Source: an uncultured Oscillospiraceae bacterium (GTDB lineage Bacteria; Bacillota; Clostridia; Oscillospirales; Oscillospiraceae). Taken from it: 12,665 nucleotides of DNA. How positions within the stretch are numbered: position 1 is the stretch's first letter; each line of letters begins with the position of its first letter. This document shows, in pieces, positions 6,137 through 12,665 of this stretch. The translations under genes and the position numbers were made by a program. The notes beneath the pieces are model-generated. The model was not told the origin of the DNA and did no database searches. It saw nothing but the letters and a program-made list of their open reading frames with translations. Location: the NCBI GenBank assembly GCA_948766235.1, contig CAQCFX010000045.1, positions 1 through 12,665 of the forward strand, read 5' to 3'.

Positions 6137-7576
6137 TCAGCGGTTTTTCTCCGTCACCAGGCGGGACGCGCCGCCCCGCTTGGTAATTTCCTCCACCGGC
6201 ACATTCAGCTCCCGGGCCAGAATTTCCACCAGCTTGGGGGCGCAGAAGCCCCCCTGGCACCGGCCCATCCCCGCCCGGACCCGGCGCTTCACCGCGTCCA
6301 GCGAGCGGGCGCCGGGCACGCGGTGGATGGCCTGTAAAATCTCGGCCTCCGTCACCGTCTCACAGCGGCAAATCACGCTGCCATACCGGGGGTCCCGCTT
6401 GAGCAGGTCCTGCTTTTCCTCCGGGGTGCAGGCGGCAAAGCGGGTGATGCCGCGGCGCGTGGCGATGAAGTCCCGCCGGGGGGTGAGGGTTACGCCCGCC
6501 GCGGCAAATTCGCCGGCCACGTGCTCTGCGATGCCCAGGCTGGTAGTCACGCCGTCCGAGCGCACGCCGGTGACATTATAAAATCCCCGAACGGCTTTGG
6601 AAAAGCCCAAGTGGTAGCCGTCCGGCGTGCGCACCGGGCGCAGGCCGGAAAATTCTGTGATGGCGTCGCTCAGGACGATGCCGGGAATGAGCCCCCGGAT
6701 GTCCGCCTCCACGTCGGCCAGGCCCTGGGCGGTGGTAGCCACATCCGTCTTGTCCGTCAAATCCTCCGCCGTGGGGCCCACCAAAGTGTTGCCGTGGGCG
6801 GTGGGCAGCACCAGCTTCCCCCGGGTGTGGGGGGTGGGGACGGGCATGATGATATGCTCCGGCTTGCAGGCGGTGTTTTTGTCAAGGATAAAGAACTGTC
6901 CCTTACGGGGGTGGACGGTAAAGTCAATTTCCTCCGCCATGGCGGCGATGCGGTCGCAGTACAGTCCGGCGCAGTTGATAATATAGTTTGCCCGAATGTC
7001 CCCCCGGGTGGTGTGCGCCAGCTCCACCCGTCCGCCGGGGGCCTCGATGCCGGTGACCTCACAGGAGGTAAGGAATTCCACGCCGTTGGCCGCGGCGTTC
7101 TCCGCCAGGGCCACCACCATCATAAAGGTGTCGATGGCAATCTCCCTGGGGCTGAAGATGGCCCCCCGCACGCCGGGCGCGATGATGGGCTCCATGGCCA
7201 GCGTCTGCTCCCGGTCCAAAATGACCACGTCGCGGTCCCCGTTGGCCCGGGCAGTTTCCAGCCGCTTTTGAAGCACCGCCAGCTCCTCGTCGTTAAAGGC
7301 GGGCATGACGCAGCCGCAGCGGTTAGCGGGAATGTCAAGCTGGTCAATGAGCTTGTCCAGCACGGCGTGGGAGCGATGGGACAGGCGGCACACCAGGCTG
7401 CCGGTTGGGTTGGCGTAGCCCGTCCCCGCGATGGAGCTGCACGCCTTGCTGGCGTCGCCGCCCACATCCTCGTTTTTGTCCGCGACCATCACCCGAAGGT
7501 TATATTTGGAGAACTCCCGGGCGATGGCCGTTCCCACCACGCCGGCGCCTACAATTAAAATATCAGTTTCAAACAC
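6137..7576 (-). CDS. Anaerobic glycerol-3-phosphate dehydrogenase-like FAD protein with BFD-type [2Fe-2S] domain
   Basis: A 479-residue flavoprotein of the GlpA/GlpO (DAO) family, expected to oxidise glycerol-3-phosphate or a related polyol phosphate to the keto compound. The N-terminal FAD-binding motif is GAGVVG (10-15); HPRKGQFFIL and FSGLRPVRTPDGYH lie in the substrate/flavin region. The C-terminus carries a bacterioferritin-associated-ferredoxin (Fer2_BFD) domain with Cys403-x-Cys405 and Cys440-x4-Cys445, ligands for one [2Fe-2S] cluster. Translation starts at a GTG (7576-7574), supported by a strong SD GGGAGGG seven bases upstream. It is the last gene of the operon, 23 bases after the GlpK-like gene. 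It probably forms a complex with the FAD/NAD oxidoreductase and the DUF1667 protein upstream, as in other Clostridia. The block GVRSDGVTTS replaces the GIESPGLTS-like sequence I would expect in close GlpO relatives, so substrate identity is not secure. Confidence 0.87.
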   Translation of the reverse strand: MFETDILIVGAGVVGTAIAREFSKYNLRVMVADKNEDVGGDASKACSSIAGTGYANPTGSLVCRLSHRSHAVLDKLIDQLDIPANRCGCVMPAFNDEELAVLQKRLETARANGDRDVVILDREQTLAMEPIIAPGVRGAIFSPREIAIDTFMMVVALAENAAANGVEFLTSCEVTGIEAPGGRVELAHTTRGDIRANYIINCAGLYCDRIAAMAEEIDFTVHPRKGQFFILDKNTACKPEHIIMPVPTPHTRGKLVLPTAHGNTLVGPTAEDLTDKTDVATTAQGLADVEADIRGLIPGIVLSDAITEFSGLRPVRTPDGYHLGFSKAVRGFYNVTGVRSDGVTTSLGIAEHVAGEFAAAGVTLTPRRDFIATRRGITRFAACTPEEKQDLLKRDPRYGSVICRCETVTEAEILQAIHRVPGARSLDAVKRRVRAGMGRCQGGFCAPKLVEILARELNVPVEEITKRGGASRLVTEKNR

Positions 7577-7599
7577 AACGTTACCCTCCCTTTTCCGGC

Positions 7600-9093
7600 T
7601 TAATCCGCCCAGTTCAGCGAGCGCTCCACCGCCCGGTGCCAGCGGTCGATGCGGCTGAGCCGCTCGTCCTCGGACATGGCGGGCAGATAGCGCTTTTTCA
7701 GCTTCAGGCAGTGCTTCACCTCGCTGATGTCAGAAAATTCCCCCACCGCCAGGGCCGCCAGGAAGGCCGCGCCGTAGGCGGAGGTCTCCTTCTCGTTGGG
7801 AATTTCCACGGGAACACCCAGCAGGTCGGCCTGGAACTGCATGAGAAATTCGTTGTCCACCGGGCCGCCGTCCGCCTTCATAGCGGTGAGGGGCGCGCCC
7901 GCGTCCTTCTGCATGGTCATGGCGTTGTCATACACCTGGAAGGCAATGCTCTCCAGCACCGCCCGGGCCAGATGGGCCTTGGTGGTGCCGCCGGTGATGC
8001 CGATGACCAGGCCCCGGGCATACTGGTCCCACCAGGGGGCGGCCAGCCCGGAAAAGGCGGGCACAAAGTACACTCCGCCGGTGTCGGCCACGCTCTGGGC
8101 CAGGGCCTGGGTCTGGGCCGCGTGGTCGATGACGCCCAGCCCGTCCCGCAGCCACTGGATGGCCGCCCCGGCGATATAGGCGCTGCCCCCCAGGGCGTAG
8201 GTGCGCACCCCGCCAATCTGCCAGGGCAGGGAACAGGTGAGCCCCTGCTGGGACAAAATCATGTTGTGGCCGGTGTTCATGTTCATGAATACCCCGGTGC
8301 CGTAGGTGGTTTTGATGTCGCCGGGGGCAAGGCACCCCTGGGCGCACAGGGCGGCGTGGGCGTCTGCCAGGGAGGCGGCCACCGGGATGCGCAGGCCGCA
8401 GAATACGTCCGGGTCGGTGTAGGCATAAGCGCAGCTGCAATCCTGAATGTCGGGCAGCAGGGAACGGGGAATGGAGCACAAATCCAGCATGGTCTCATCC
8501 CACTGTCCCCGGCGCATATCCATCAGCATGGTGCGCCCGGCGGTGGACGCGTCGGTGACCCACACCTTTTTGCCGGTGAGGCGGTAAATGAGGAAAGAGT
8601 CCAGCGTGCCCGCCATCAACTCCCCCCGGGCGGCCCGCTCTCTTGCCCCCTCCACGTTGTCCAGAATCCAGCGCAGCTTGGACGCGCTGAAGTACGCGTC
8701 CGCCACCAGGCCGGTGGTCTGACGGATATAGTCCCCGTGGGAGGCCTTGAGCTGGTCGCAGAAGGCGCTGGTGCGCCGGTCCTGCCACACCAGCGCGTTG
8801 TAGATGGGCCGGCCGGTGTCCGCCTCCCAGACGGTGCACGTCTCGCCCTGGTTGTCGATGCCCAGGCTCACCACGTCCTCCCGGCGGCACTGGGGGCAGG
8901 CGGCCAGGGCCTTGCCCACCGCGGCGACACAGCCCTGGAGAATTTCCTCCGGGTCGTGCTCCACCCAGCCGGGCTGGGGATAAATCTGCCGGTGCTCCTG
9001 GTAGCCCCGCGCGGCTACCTCCCATTTTTCATTGATGAGCAGGGCGGTGGTGCCGGTGGTGCCCTGGTCGATGCCGAGAAAATATCTGCCCAT
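7600..9093 (-). CDS. glpK: Glycerol kinase-like FGGY carbohydrate kinase (Arg83 to Gly)
   Basis: A 497-residue FGGY kinase, full GlpK length and colinear with E. coli GlpK throughout. ATP site: GIDQGTTGTT (7-16) and TYGTG (263-267). Substrate site as in GlpK: Glu84, Trp103, Tyr134, catalytic-base Asp244 (ADAHAAL) and Phe269. However, the invariant NQRET of glycerol kinases is NQGET here, so the Arg that hydrogen-bonds glycerol is Gly83. ATP-dependent phosphorylation of a polyol is well supported; glycerol as the actual substrate is likely from overall similarity but weakened by this change, and a longer polyol is an alternative. The His that PTS phosphorylates in many Firmicute GlpKs was not recognised. 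SD GGAGG is seven bases before the ATG; 21 bases separate it from DUF1667. The gene symbol denotes family, not proven substrate. Confidence 0.87.
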   Translation of the reverse strand: MGRYFLGIDQGTTGTTALLINEKWEVAARGYQEHRQIYPQPGWVEHDPEEILQGCVAAVGKALAACPQCRREDVVSLGIDNQGETCTVWEADTGRPIYNALVWQDRRTSAFCDQLKASHGDYIRQTTGLVADAYFSASKLRWILDNVEGARERAARGELMAGTLDSFLIYRLTGKKVWVTDASTAGRTMLMDMRRGQWDETMLDLCSIPRSLLPDIQDCSCAYAYTDPDVFCGLRIPVAASLADAHAALCAQGCLAPGDIKTTYGTGVFMNMNTGHNMILSQQGLTCSLPWQIGGVRTYALGGSAYIAGAAIQWLRDGLGVIDHAAQTQALAQSVADTGGVYFVPAFSGLAAPWWDQYARGLVIGITGGTTKAHLARAVLESIAFQVYDNAMTMQKDAGAPLTAMKADGGPVDNEFLMQFQADLLGVPVEIPNEKETSAYGAAFLAALAVGEFSDISEVKHCLKLKKRYLPAMSEDERLSRIDRWHRAVERSLNWAD

Positions 9094-9114
9094 AGGACAG
9101 CCTCCTTCCTTGAG

Positions 9115-9465
9115 TTATTGGTTGGTGAGGATGATATCCGCCCCCGTGCCCAAGATATTGTCCACCACGCCGCGCCCGATGGTAAAGGGCGCTGTTACGC
9201 ACACGCCGCGCAGCACCTCCACGCAGTCCAGCAGCCGCTCCCTGGGGATGGGCTTGGAGGAGCGCACCGGAATCACCGGGGTGGAGTAGCCCTCCGCTTT
9301 GACGGTGGTAGTGAGGGTGCGCGCCGGGGCGGTATACTCGTTTTTGGCGTAGGCCTCTCCACGGGGGCAGCCCTGGCCGCTTACGCTGAGCGCGCCGCCC
9401 TCCTCCCGGACGGTGATCTCACAGCCCATGGGGCATACCACGCAGCAGATTTCACGTTCTGTCAT
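9115..9465 (-). CDS. DUF1667 cysteine-rich subunit of the anaerobic polyol-phosphate dehydrogenase module
   Basis: A 116-residue protein of the DUF1667 (PF07892) family, normally encoded beside a GlpA-like flavoprotein and an FAD/NAD oxidoreductase in Clostridia and related anaerobes. The N-terminal part has Cys7, Cys8, Cys11 and Cys15 (CCVVCPMGC) and Cys33 in GQGCPRG, a pattern suited to binding an Fe-S cluster. The C-terminal half has the family block IPVRSSKPIPRERLLDCVEV and ends with NILGTGADIILTNQ. An Fe-S electron-transfer role in the complex is inferred from cysteines and context. SD GGAGGAGG is seven bases upstream. Its ATG (9465-9463) overlaps a TGA (9464-9462) that is the ancestral stop of the preceding, now frameshifted, gene. 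Confidence 0.9.
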   Translation of the reverse strand: MTEREICCVVCPMGCEITVREEGGALSVSGQGCPRGEAYAKNEYTAPARTLTTTVKAEGYSTPVIPVRSSKPIPRERLLDCVEVLRGVCVTAPFTIGRGVVDNILGTGADIILTNQ

Positions 9466-9481
9466 GACGCATCCTCCTCCT

Positions 9482-10723
9482 TCACCGATATGGTGACCTG
9501 GCCGCCGCCCAGCTCCCGCAGCCGCCGGACGTCCAGCGCCGCCGCTTCCATCTCACCGGGGGCCGCTTGACGCTGAGCAGCTGTTCATCCCCTGTCTGAG
9601 CGGTGACGCGCATATTCCGCCCCGGCGCGGCTACCCGGAAGTAGACGCTCACCTTTCCGTCCTGGGGCAGGGCGTCCAGCCGGAGGGTCTGGGGTACCAG
9701 GTAGCGCACGTTTTCCCCCGGCCGCATGGCAATTTGTCCGCCGCCGCCCAGGGTTCCCATGGCGTACCGGGCGGCGCACCGGCCCGCCTGGAGGCTCTCG
9801 GCGGTCACGTTGTCTACCAGGTCGTTGACATGGACTACGTTTCCGCAGGCAAAGATGCCCGGTCTGCTGGTCTGCATGGCGCTGTCCACCACCGGACCCC
9901 GGGTCACCGGGTCCAGGGTGACGCCGCATTGGAGGGACAACTCGTTTTCCGGGATGAGGCCCACGGAGCACAGCACCGTGTCGCAGGGGATGTGGAACTG
10001 GCTGCCCTCCACTGGGCGCATTTTTTCGTCCACCCGGGCCACCGTCACGCCGTCCACCCGGTCCAGGCCGTGAATCTCGGTGACGGTATGGCTGAGGTAG
10101 AGGGGAATGCCGAAGTCGTCCAGGCACTGCACCCGGTTTCGGGTGAGGCCGGCCAGGTAGGGCATAATCTCCACCACCGCCGCCACATGGGCCCCCTCCA
10201 GGGTCATGCGGCGGGCCATAATCATGCCGATGTCGCCCGAGCCCAGGATGACCACCTCGCGGCCCACCCGGCAGTTCTGGATGTTCATCAGCCGCTGGGC
10301 CGCGCCGGCGGTGAACACGCCCGCAGGCCGGGTGCCGGGCAGGCGGATTTGGAAGCGGGTCTTCTCCCGGCAGCCCATGGCCAGTACCACCGCCTTGGTC
10401 CGCAGCTGATACAGCTCCCCGGTGGTCACCGCCTCCACCATTGGCCCTTCCGGGTCGATGCGCAGCACCATGGTGTTCAAAAACACCTCAATATCAGATT
10501 GCTTCACCCGCTCAATAAAGCGGGCCACGTATTCCGGGCCGGACAGCTCCTCCCCAAAGTGGCGCAGGCCGAAGCCGGTGTGAATGCACTGCTCCAAAAT
10601 GCCGCCCAGGCGGAAATCCCGCTCCAGGATGGCCACCCGCTGGGCGCCCTCCTCCCGGGCGGCCAGGGCGGCGGCCAGCCCCGCCGGCCCGCCGCCGATT
10701 ACAATGACGTCAAATTCCCGCAT
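9482..10723 (-). CDS. FAD/NAD(P)-dependent oxidoreductase (GlpB-like partner), frameshifted near the C-terminus
   Basis: As read, 413 residues. Two dinucleotide-binding folds: GGGPAG (10-15) for FAD and GSGDIG (161-166) for NAD(P); ACGNVVHVNDLVDNV (about 292-306) is the typical closing FAD contact of pyridine nucleotide-disulfide oxidoreductase-like proteins. It probably passes electrons between the GlpA-like flavoprotein and NAD or another carrier. Oddity: after residue 387 the frame becomes a low-complexity Arg/Trp/Ser tail of 26 residues. Adding one base at the C5 run (G5 on the plus strand, 9558-9562) instead gives PGEMEAAALDVRRLRELG, then GGQVTISVKEEDAS, and a TGA at 9464-9462 overlapping the DUF1667 ATG. 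The intact protein would be 420 residues. Either a real contraction from six to five C or a sequencing error. Start 10723: SD GGGAGG seven bases upstream. Confidence 0.88.
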   Translation of the reverse strand: MREFDVIVIGGGPAGLAAALAAREEGAQRVAILERDFRLGGILEQCIHTGFGLRHFGEELSGPEYVARFIERVKQSDIEVFLNTMVLRIDPEGPMVEAVTTGELYQLRTKAVVLAMGCREKTRFQIRLPGTRPAGVFTAGAAQRLMNIQNCRVGREVVILGSGDIGMIMARRMTLEGAHVAAVVEIMPYLAGLTRNRVQCLDDFGIPLYLSHTVTEIHGLDRVDGVTVARVDEKMRPVEGSQFHIPCDTVLCSVGLIPENELSLQCGVTLDPVTRGPVVDSAMQTSRPGIFACGNVVHVNDLVDNVTAESLQAGRCAARYAMGTLGGGGQIAMRPGENVRYLVPQTLRLDALPQDGKVSVYFRVAAPGRNMRVTAQTGDEQLLSVKRPPVRWKRRRWTSGGCGSWAAARSPYR

Positions 10724-10747
10724 ATGAATTCCTCCCTTGTCCAATGG

Positions 10748-10781
10748 CACCGCGGCGGACCCGGCAGGGCCCGCCGCGGTG
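10748..10781. other. Strong intercistronic hairpin inside the polyol-phosphate operon
   Basis: CACCGCGGCGG (10748-10758) pairs perfectly with CCGCCGCGGTG (10771-10781); the 12-base interior can add a CCC/GGG stem around GGCA. It lies in the 70-base gap between the TIM-barrel-like gene and the oxidoreductase gene, and no T run follows on either strand. It is likely an mRNA stability or processing element, letting the two promoter-proximal genes be expressed at a different level from the dehydrogenase genes (inference). Confidence 0.65.
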
Positions 10782-10793
10782 TGCCAGCGCAGT

Positions 10794-11492
10794 TTATTCC
10801 GCTTTGGCCATGTAGTCCAGAACCCGCTTCAGATTGTCCCGGAAGCTGCCGTCCGGGACGAACAGCTTGTCAAACAGGGCGCTGCCCATGGTGAACTTAG
10901 TCACGCCGTTTTTGGTGAGAAAGTCTATCTTCTCAAAGGAGTCCACGCTGCCTGCAATGCAGATGTGGGCGTTGGGCAGGGCGGCGGTGAGGCGCTCAAT
11001 CACCGTCTCGCCGCTGACGATGTGGCGGTAGGCGGACACGTCCAGCCCGGTGGTGCCCTTTACTTCGATCAGGTCCTTGGCCTCGGCCACCAGCTCGTCG
11101 TACTCGCCCATCATCATGCCGGAGCGGCCGTTATACACGCAGCCCACCTTGCCCACGAAGGGGCTGTAGCCGATGCCGCTTTTCTTCAGGGCCTCGTGGA
11201 GCACGGGGCTGTACTTGGTGCCGGTGACGAAATCCACCTGGCACTCCGCGGCCAGCTCGGCGGCCTTCTTGTAGGCCTCCTCGTTGTAGGAGATGACCTC
11301 GAAATAGACATTCTTGCCCGCGTCCTTCATGGCCTTGGCCAGCTCCTTGAGGTACTCATCGTCGTGGCCCACGTTTTTAAAGCCCCAGTCCTGAACGGGC
11401 AGGTCCTTGCACTGCTCGAAAATCTCCTTGGCGTTGGGGACGGTGACGTCCTTGTGGGTGAGCATCACGATGATGTCGGGTTTCTTTTTCAT
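10794..11492 (-). CDS. TIM-barrel-like protein of unknown function
   Basis: I do not recognise the family with confidence. 232 residues, soluble, no signal peptide. The alternation of strands and helices looks like a (beta/alpha)8 barrel: strands at about 6-10 (DIIVM), 36-41 (WGFKNV), 61-67 (NVYFEVI), 86-92 (VDFVTGT), 108-115, 141-146 (LIEVKG), 176-181 (HICIAG) and 198-202. The ending, IAGSVDS (179-185) and FTMGSALF (200-207), resembles the phosphate-binding end of barrels acting on sugar phosphates. Charged residues at strand ends (Lys39, Glu65, Lys93, Lys115, Glu143, Lys145) could be catalytic. It starts 16 bases after the FGGY kinase stop with SD GGAGG, so it is translated with that kinase; an isomerase, epimerase or aldolase for the kinase product is a reasonable inference. 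Frequent AAG/GAG codons suggest good expression. The GlpP antiterminator was considered, but its key sequence does not match. Confidence 0.7.
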   Translation of the reverse strand: MKKKPDIIVMLTHKDVTVPNAKEIFEQCKDLPVQDWGFKNVGHDDEYLKELAKAMKDAGKNVYFEVISYNEEAYKKAAELAAECQVDFVTGTKYSPVLHEALKKSGIGYSPFVGKVGCVYNGRSGMMMGEYDELVAEAKDLIEVKGTTGLDVSAYRHIVSGETVIERLTAALPNAHICIAGSVDSFEKIDFLTKNGVTKFTMGSALFDKLFVPDGSFRDNLKRVLDYMAKAE

Positions 11493-11508
11493 AATGATTT
11501 CCTCCGTT

Positions 11509-12665
11509 TCAGCTGTTTTTGTAGTGGTTGAACACGGGCTCGTTGGCGAAGTAGAGTTGACGGTACAGGCCGTACATCTCATCGTACCGCGCCTTTTGGG
11601 ACGGGTCGGGCTGGTACACCCGGCCATATTTCAGCAGGCAGTCCGCCGCCTGGCCGAAATCCTTGAAATTGCCCAGGGCCACGCCAGCCAGCATGGCCGC
11701 TCCCAGGGCGGTGGGCTCGGGGTTGTCCACCACCTGGATGGGCATGCCCACCAGGTCCGCCTTAATCTGCATCCACACCGGGGAGCGGGTGCCGCCGCCG
11801 GTGGCGATGATGCGGCAGTCGTCCATGCCCAGAACCTTCAGGCGCTCGATGTTGTCCCGGAAGGCGTAGGAATTGCCCTCGTACAGCGCACGGGTCATGT
11901 GGGGCAGGGTGTGGCTCATGGTCAGGCCGAAGAACATCCCCCGGGCATAGCCGTTGATGACGGGGGAGTTGGAGCCGGACAGGGCGGGGAAGAACACCAG
12001 CCCGTCGGACCCGGCGGGGATTTTGGCCGCGCCCTCGTTCAGCTCGTCATAGCCCATGCGGGCCACGTTGTCCACGTACCAGCGCACGCACGCTCCGGAG
12101 ATGAGGGAGCCCTGCTCAATCTGCCACAGGGCGGGGTCCACGTGCAGGTGGGTTTTGAGCAGCTTGGCCTGGTCATACACAGGACGGTCAAAGGCCCCCG
12201 CCACAATCTCGGACGTGCCCATGATGTTGAGAATCTGTCCCGGACCCACCAGGCCGGAGCCGATGCTGCCCGCGTGCTGGTCGCCGCTGCCCACCACCAC
12301 GGCGGTGCGCTGGGACAGGCCCAGGGCCTTAGCCTGGTCCGGCAGGAGGGTGCCCGCCACGTCCGCCGCCGCCATCACCTTGCCCAGCGTGCCGGTGGAG
12401 ATGCCGGTGATGTCCAGCATCCGGGGGGACCACTCCTTTTTGCCCACGTCGAACAGGGCGGTGATGGAGGTGTGGGCGTAGTCCGAGGTGAGCGCCCCGG
12501 TGAGGCGGTACACCATATATTCCCCCACTTCCAGGAAATAAGCGGTTTTTTCATACAGCTCCGGCTCGTTTTCCCGCATCCACAGGATTTTGGGCGCGCG
12601 GAGGGTGGAGGTGACGGAGGAGCCGATGAGGTGCAGGCACTCGTCGTCGCTGATGTGGCTGCGGA
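11509..12665 (-). CDS. FGGY-family (xylulokinase-like) carbohydrate kinase, N-terminus outside the window
   Basis: The visible 385 codons (to the TGA at 11511-11509) are open to the window edge; the in-frame ATG at 12579 is internal, because SHISDDECLHLIG and APKILWM precede it, the latter typical FGGY sequence (APK-LW-ENEPE). Roughly the first 110-130 residues are missing. Hallmarks: YMVYRLTGALTSDYAHTS, the catalytic-base motif GSGDQHAG, the ATP-binding MGTSEI, FFPALSGSNSP, ATGGGTRSPVWMQIKAD and EPTALGAAMLAG. It phosphorylates a sugar, ketose or polyol; the substrate cannot be told from this part. It is clearly distinct from the GlpK-like kinase in the same operon. It is the most upstream gene seen, and the operon promoter lies beyond the window. 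Confidence 0.9.
   Translation of the reverse strand, partial: RSHISDDECLHLIGSSVTSTLRAPKILWMRENEPELYEKTAYFLEVGEYMVYRLTGALTSDYAHTSITALFDVGKKEWSPRMLDITGISTGTLGKVMAAADVAGTLLPDQAKALGLSQRTAVVVGSGDQHAGSIGSGLVGPGQILNIMGTSEIVAGAFDRPVYDQAKLLKTHLHVDPALWQIEQGSLISGACVRWYVDNVARMGYDELNEGAAKIPAGSDGLVFFPALSGSNSPVINGYARGMFFGLTMSHTLPHMTRALYEGNSYAFRDNIERLKVLGMDDCRIIATGGGTRSPVWMQIKADLVGMPIQVVDNPEPTALGAAMLAGVALGNFKDFGQAADCLLKYGRVYQPDPSQKARYDEMYGLYRQLYFANEPVFNHYKNS

Noticed and set aside
7405..9570. Very long open frame on the plus strand opposite the GlpK-like and dehydrogenase genes.
   Set aside because: It is antisense to two clear enzymes, rich in Gly/His/Ala/Arg, matches no family and has no SD; a consequence of high GC with few stops.
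9734..10894. Long plus-strand open frame opposite the FAD/NAD oxidoreductase.
   Set aside because: Low-complexity antisense translation without domain signal.
10794..11492. GlpP-type glycerol antiterminator as identity of the TIM-barrel-like protein.
   Set aside because: Only the general strand/helix order is similar; the GlpP sequence blocks are missing and the protein is about 40 residues longer.

Overview
The window reads as chromosomal DNA from a GC-rich, anaerobic, low-oxygen-lifestyle Clostridia member, most likely an Oscillospiraceae-type gut Firmicute. The basis is the high GC content combined with strong Firmicute Shine-Dalgarno sites (GGAGG type), a NiaR (3H-domain) repressor, a PF13303-type EIIC protein, a fused PotC-PotD polyamine transporter, and the three-part FAD/[2Fe-2S]/DUF1667 glycerol-3-phosphate-dehydrogenase-like module. 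The genus is inference. No rRNA, tRNA, CRISPR array, transposase or phage gene was seen.

Layout. (1) 1-2594, plus strand: the end of a polyamine ABC transporter operon: a 5'-truncated PotB permease, then a single protein joining the PotC permease to the PotD substrate-binding domain, closed by a strong terminator that also serves the convergent gene. (2) 2593-5302, minus strand: an orphan PfoR/EIIC-like membrane protein behind a near-consensus promoter with a perfect 38-bp palindrome at its start site; a membrane-anchored XRE-family regulator; a roughly 200-bp non-coding stretch with direct repeats and small hairpins; and niaR, the niacin-responsive repressor. (3) 5361-6126, plus strand: a YdeI/OmpD-associated-family gene of visibly lower GC with its own promoter and terminator. 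(4) 6137-12665, minus strand, transcribed right to left: a six-gene polyol-phosphate operon: a FGGY kinase (cut by the window edge), an unrecognised TIM-barrel-like protein, an FAD/NAD oxidoreductase, a DUF1667 protein, a GlpK-like kinase, and a GlpA/GlpO-like FAD dehydrogenase with a BFD-type [2Fe-2S] domain.

How it fits together. In the large operon a kinase phosphorylates a polyol and a three-subunit flavo-iron-sulfur complex oxidises the polyol phosphate without oxygen. The default reading is glycerol to glycerol-3-phosphate to DHAP. Two facts make a different or additional polyol possible: the GlpK-like protein has Gly83 where glycerol kinases have the glycerol-contacting Arg, and the operon also carries a second FGGY kinase and an unknown TIM-barrel-like protein. 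The FAD/NAD oxidoreductase carries a one-base frameshift near its 3' end; the restored frame ends in an ATGA overlap with the next gene, so the lesion is recent or is a sequencing error.

The most interesting regulatory signal is the palindrome at 3722-3759. Its core resembles what I recall of Firmicutes NiaR operators, and niaR lies about 1 kb away, which suggests a link between the orphan membrane protein and niacin/NAD.
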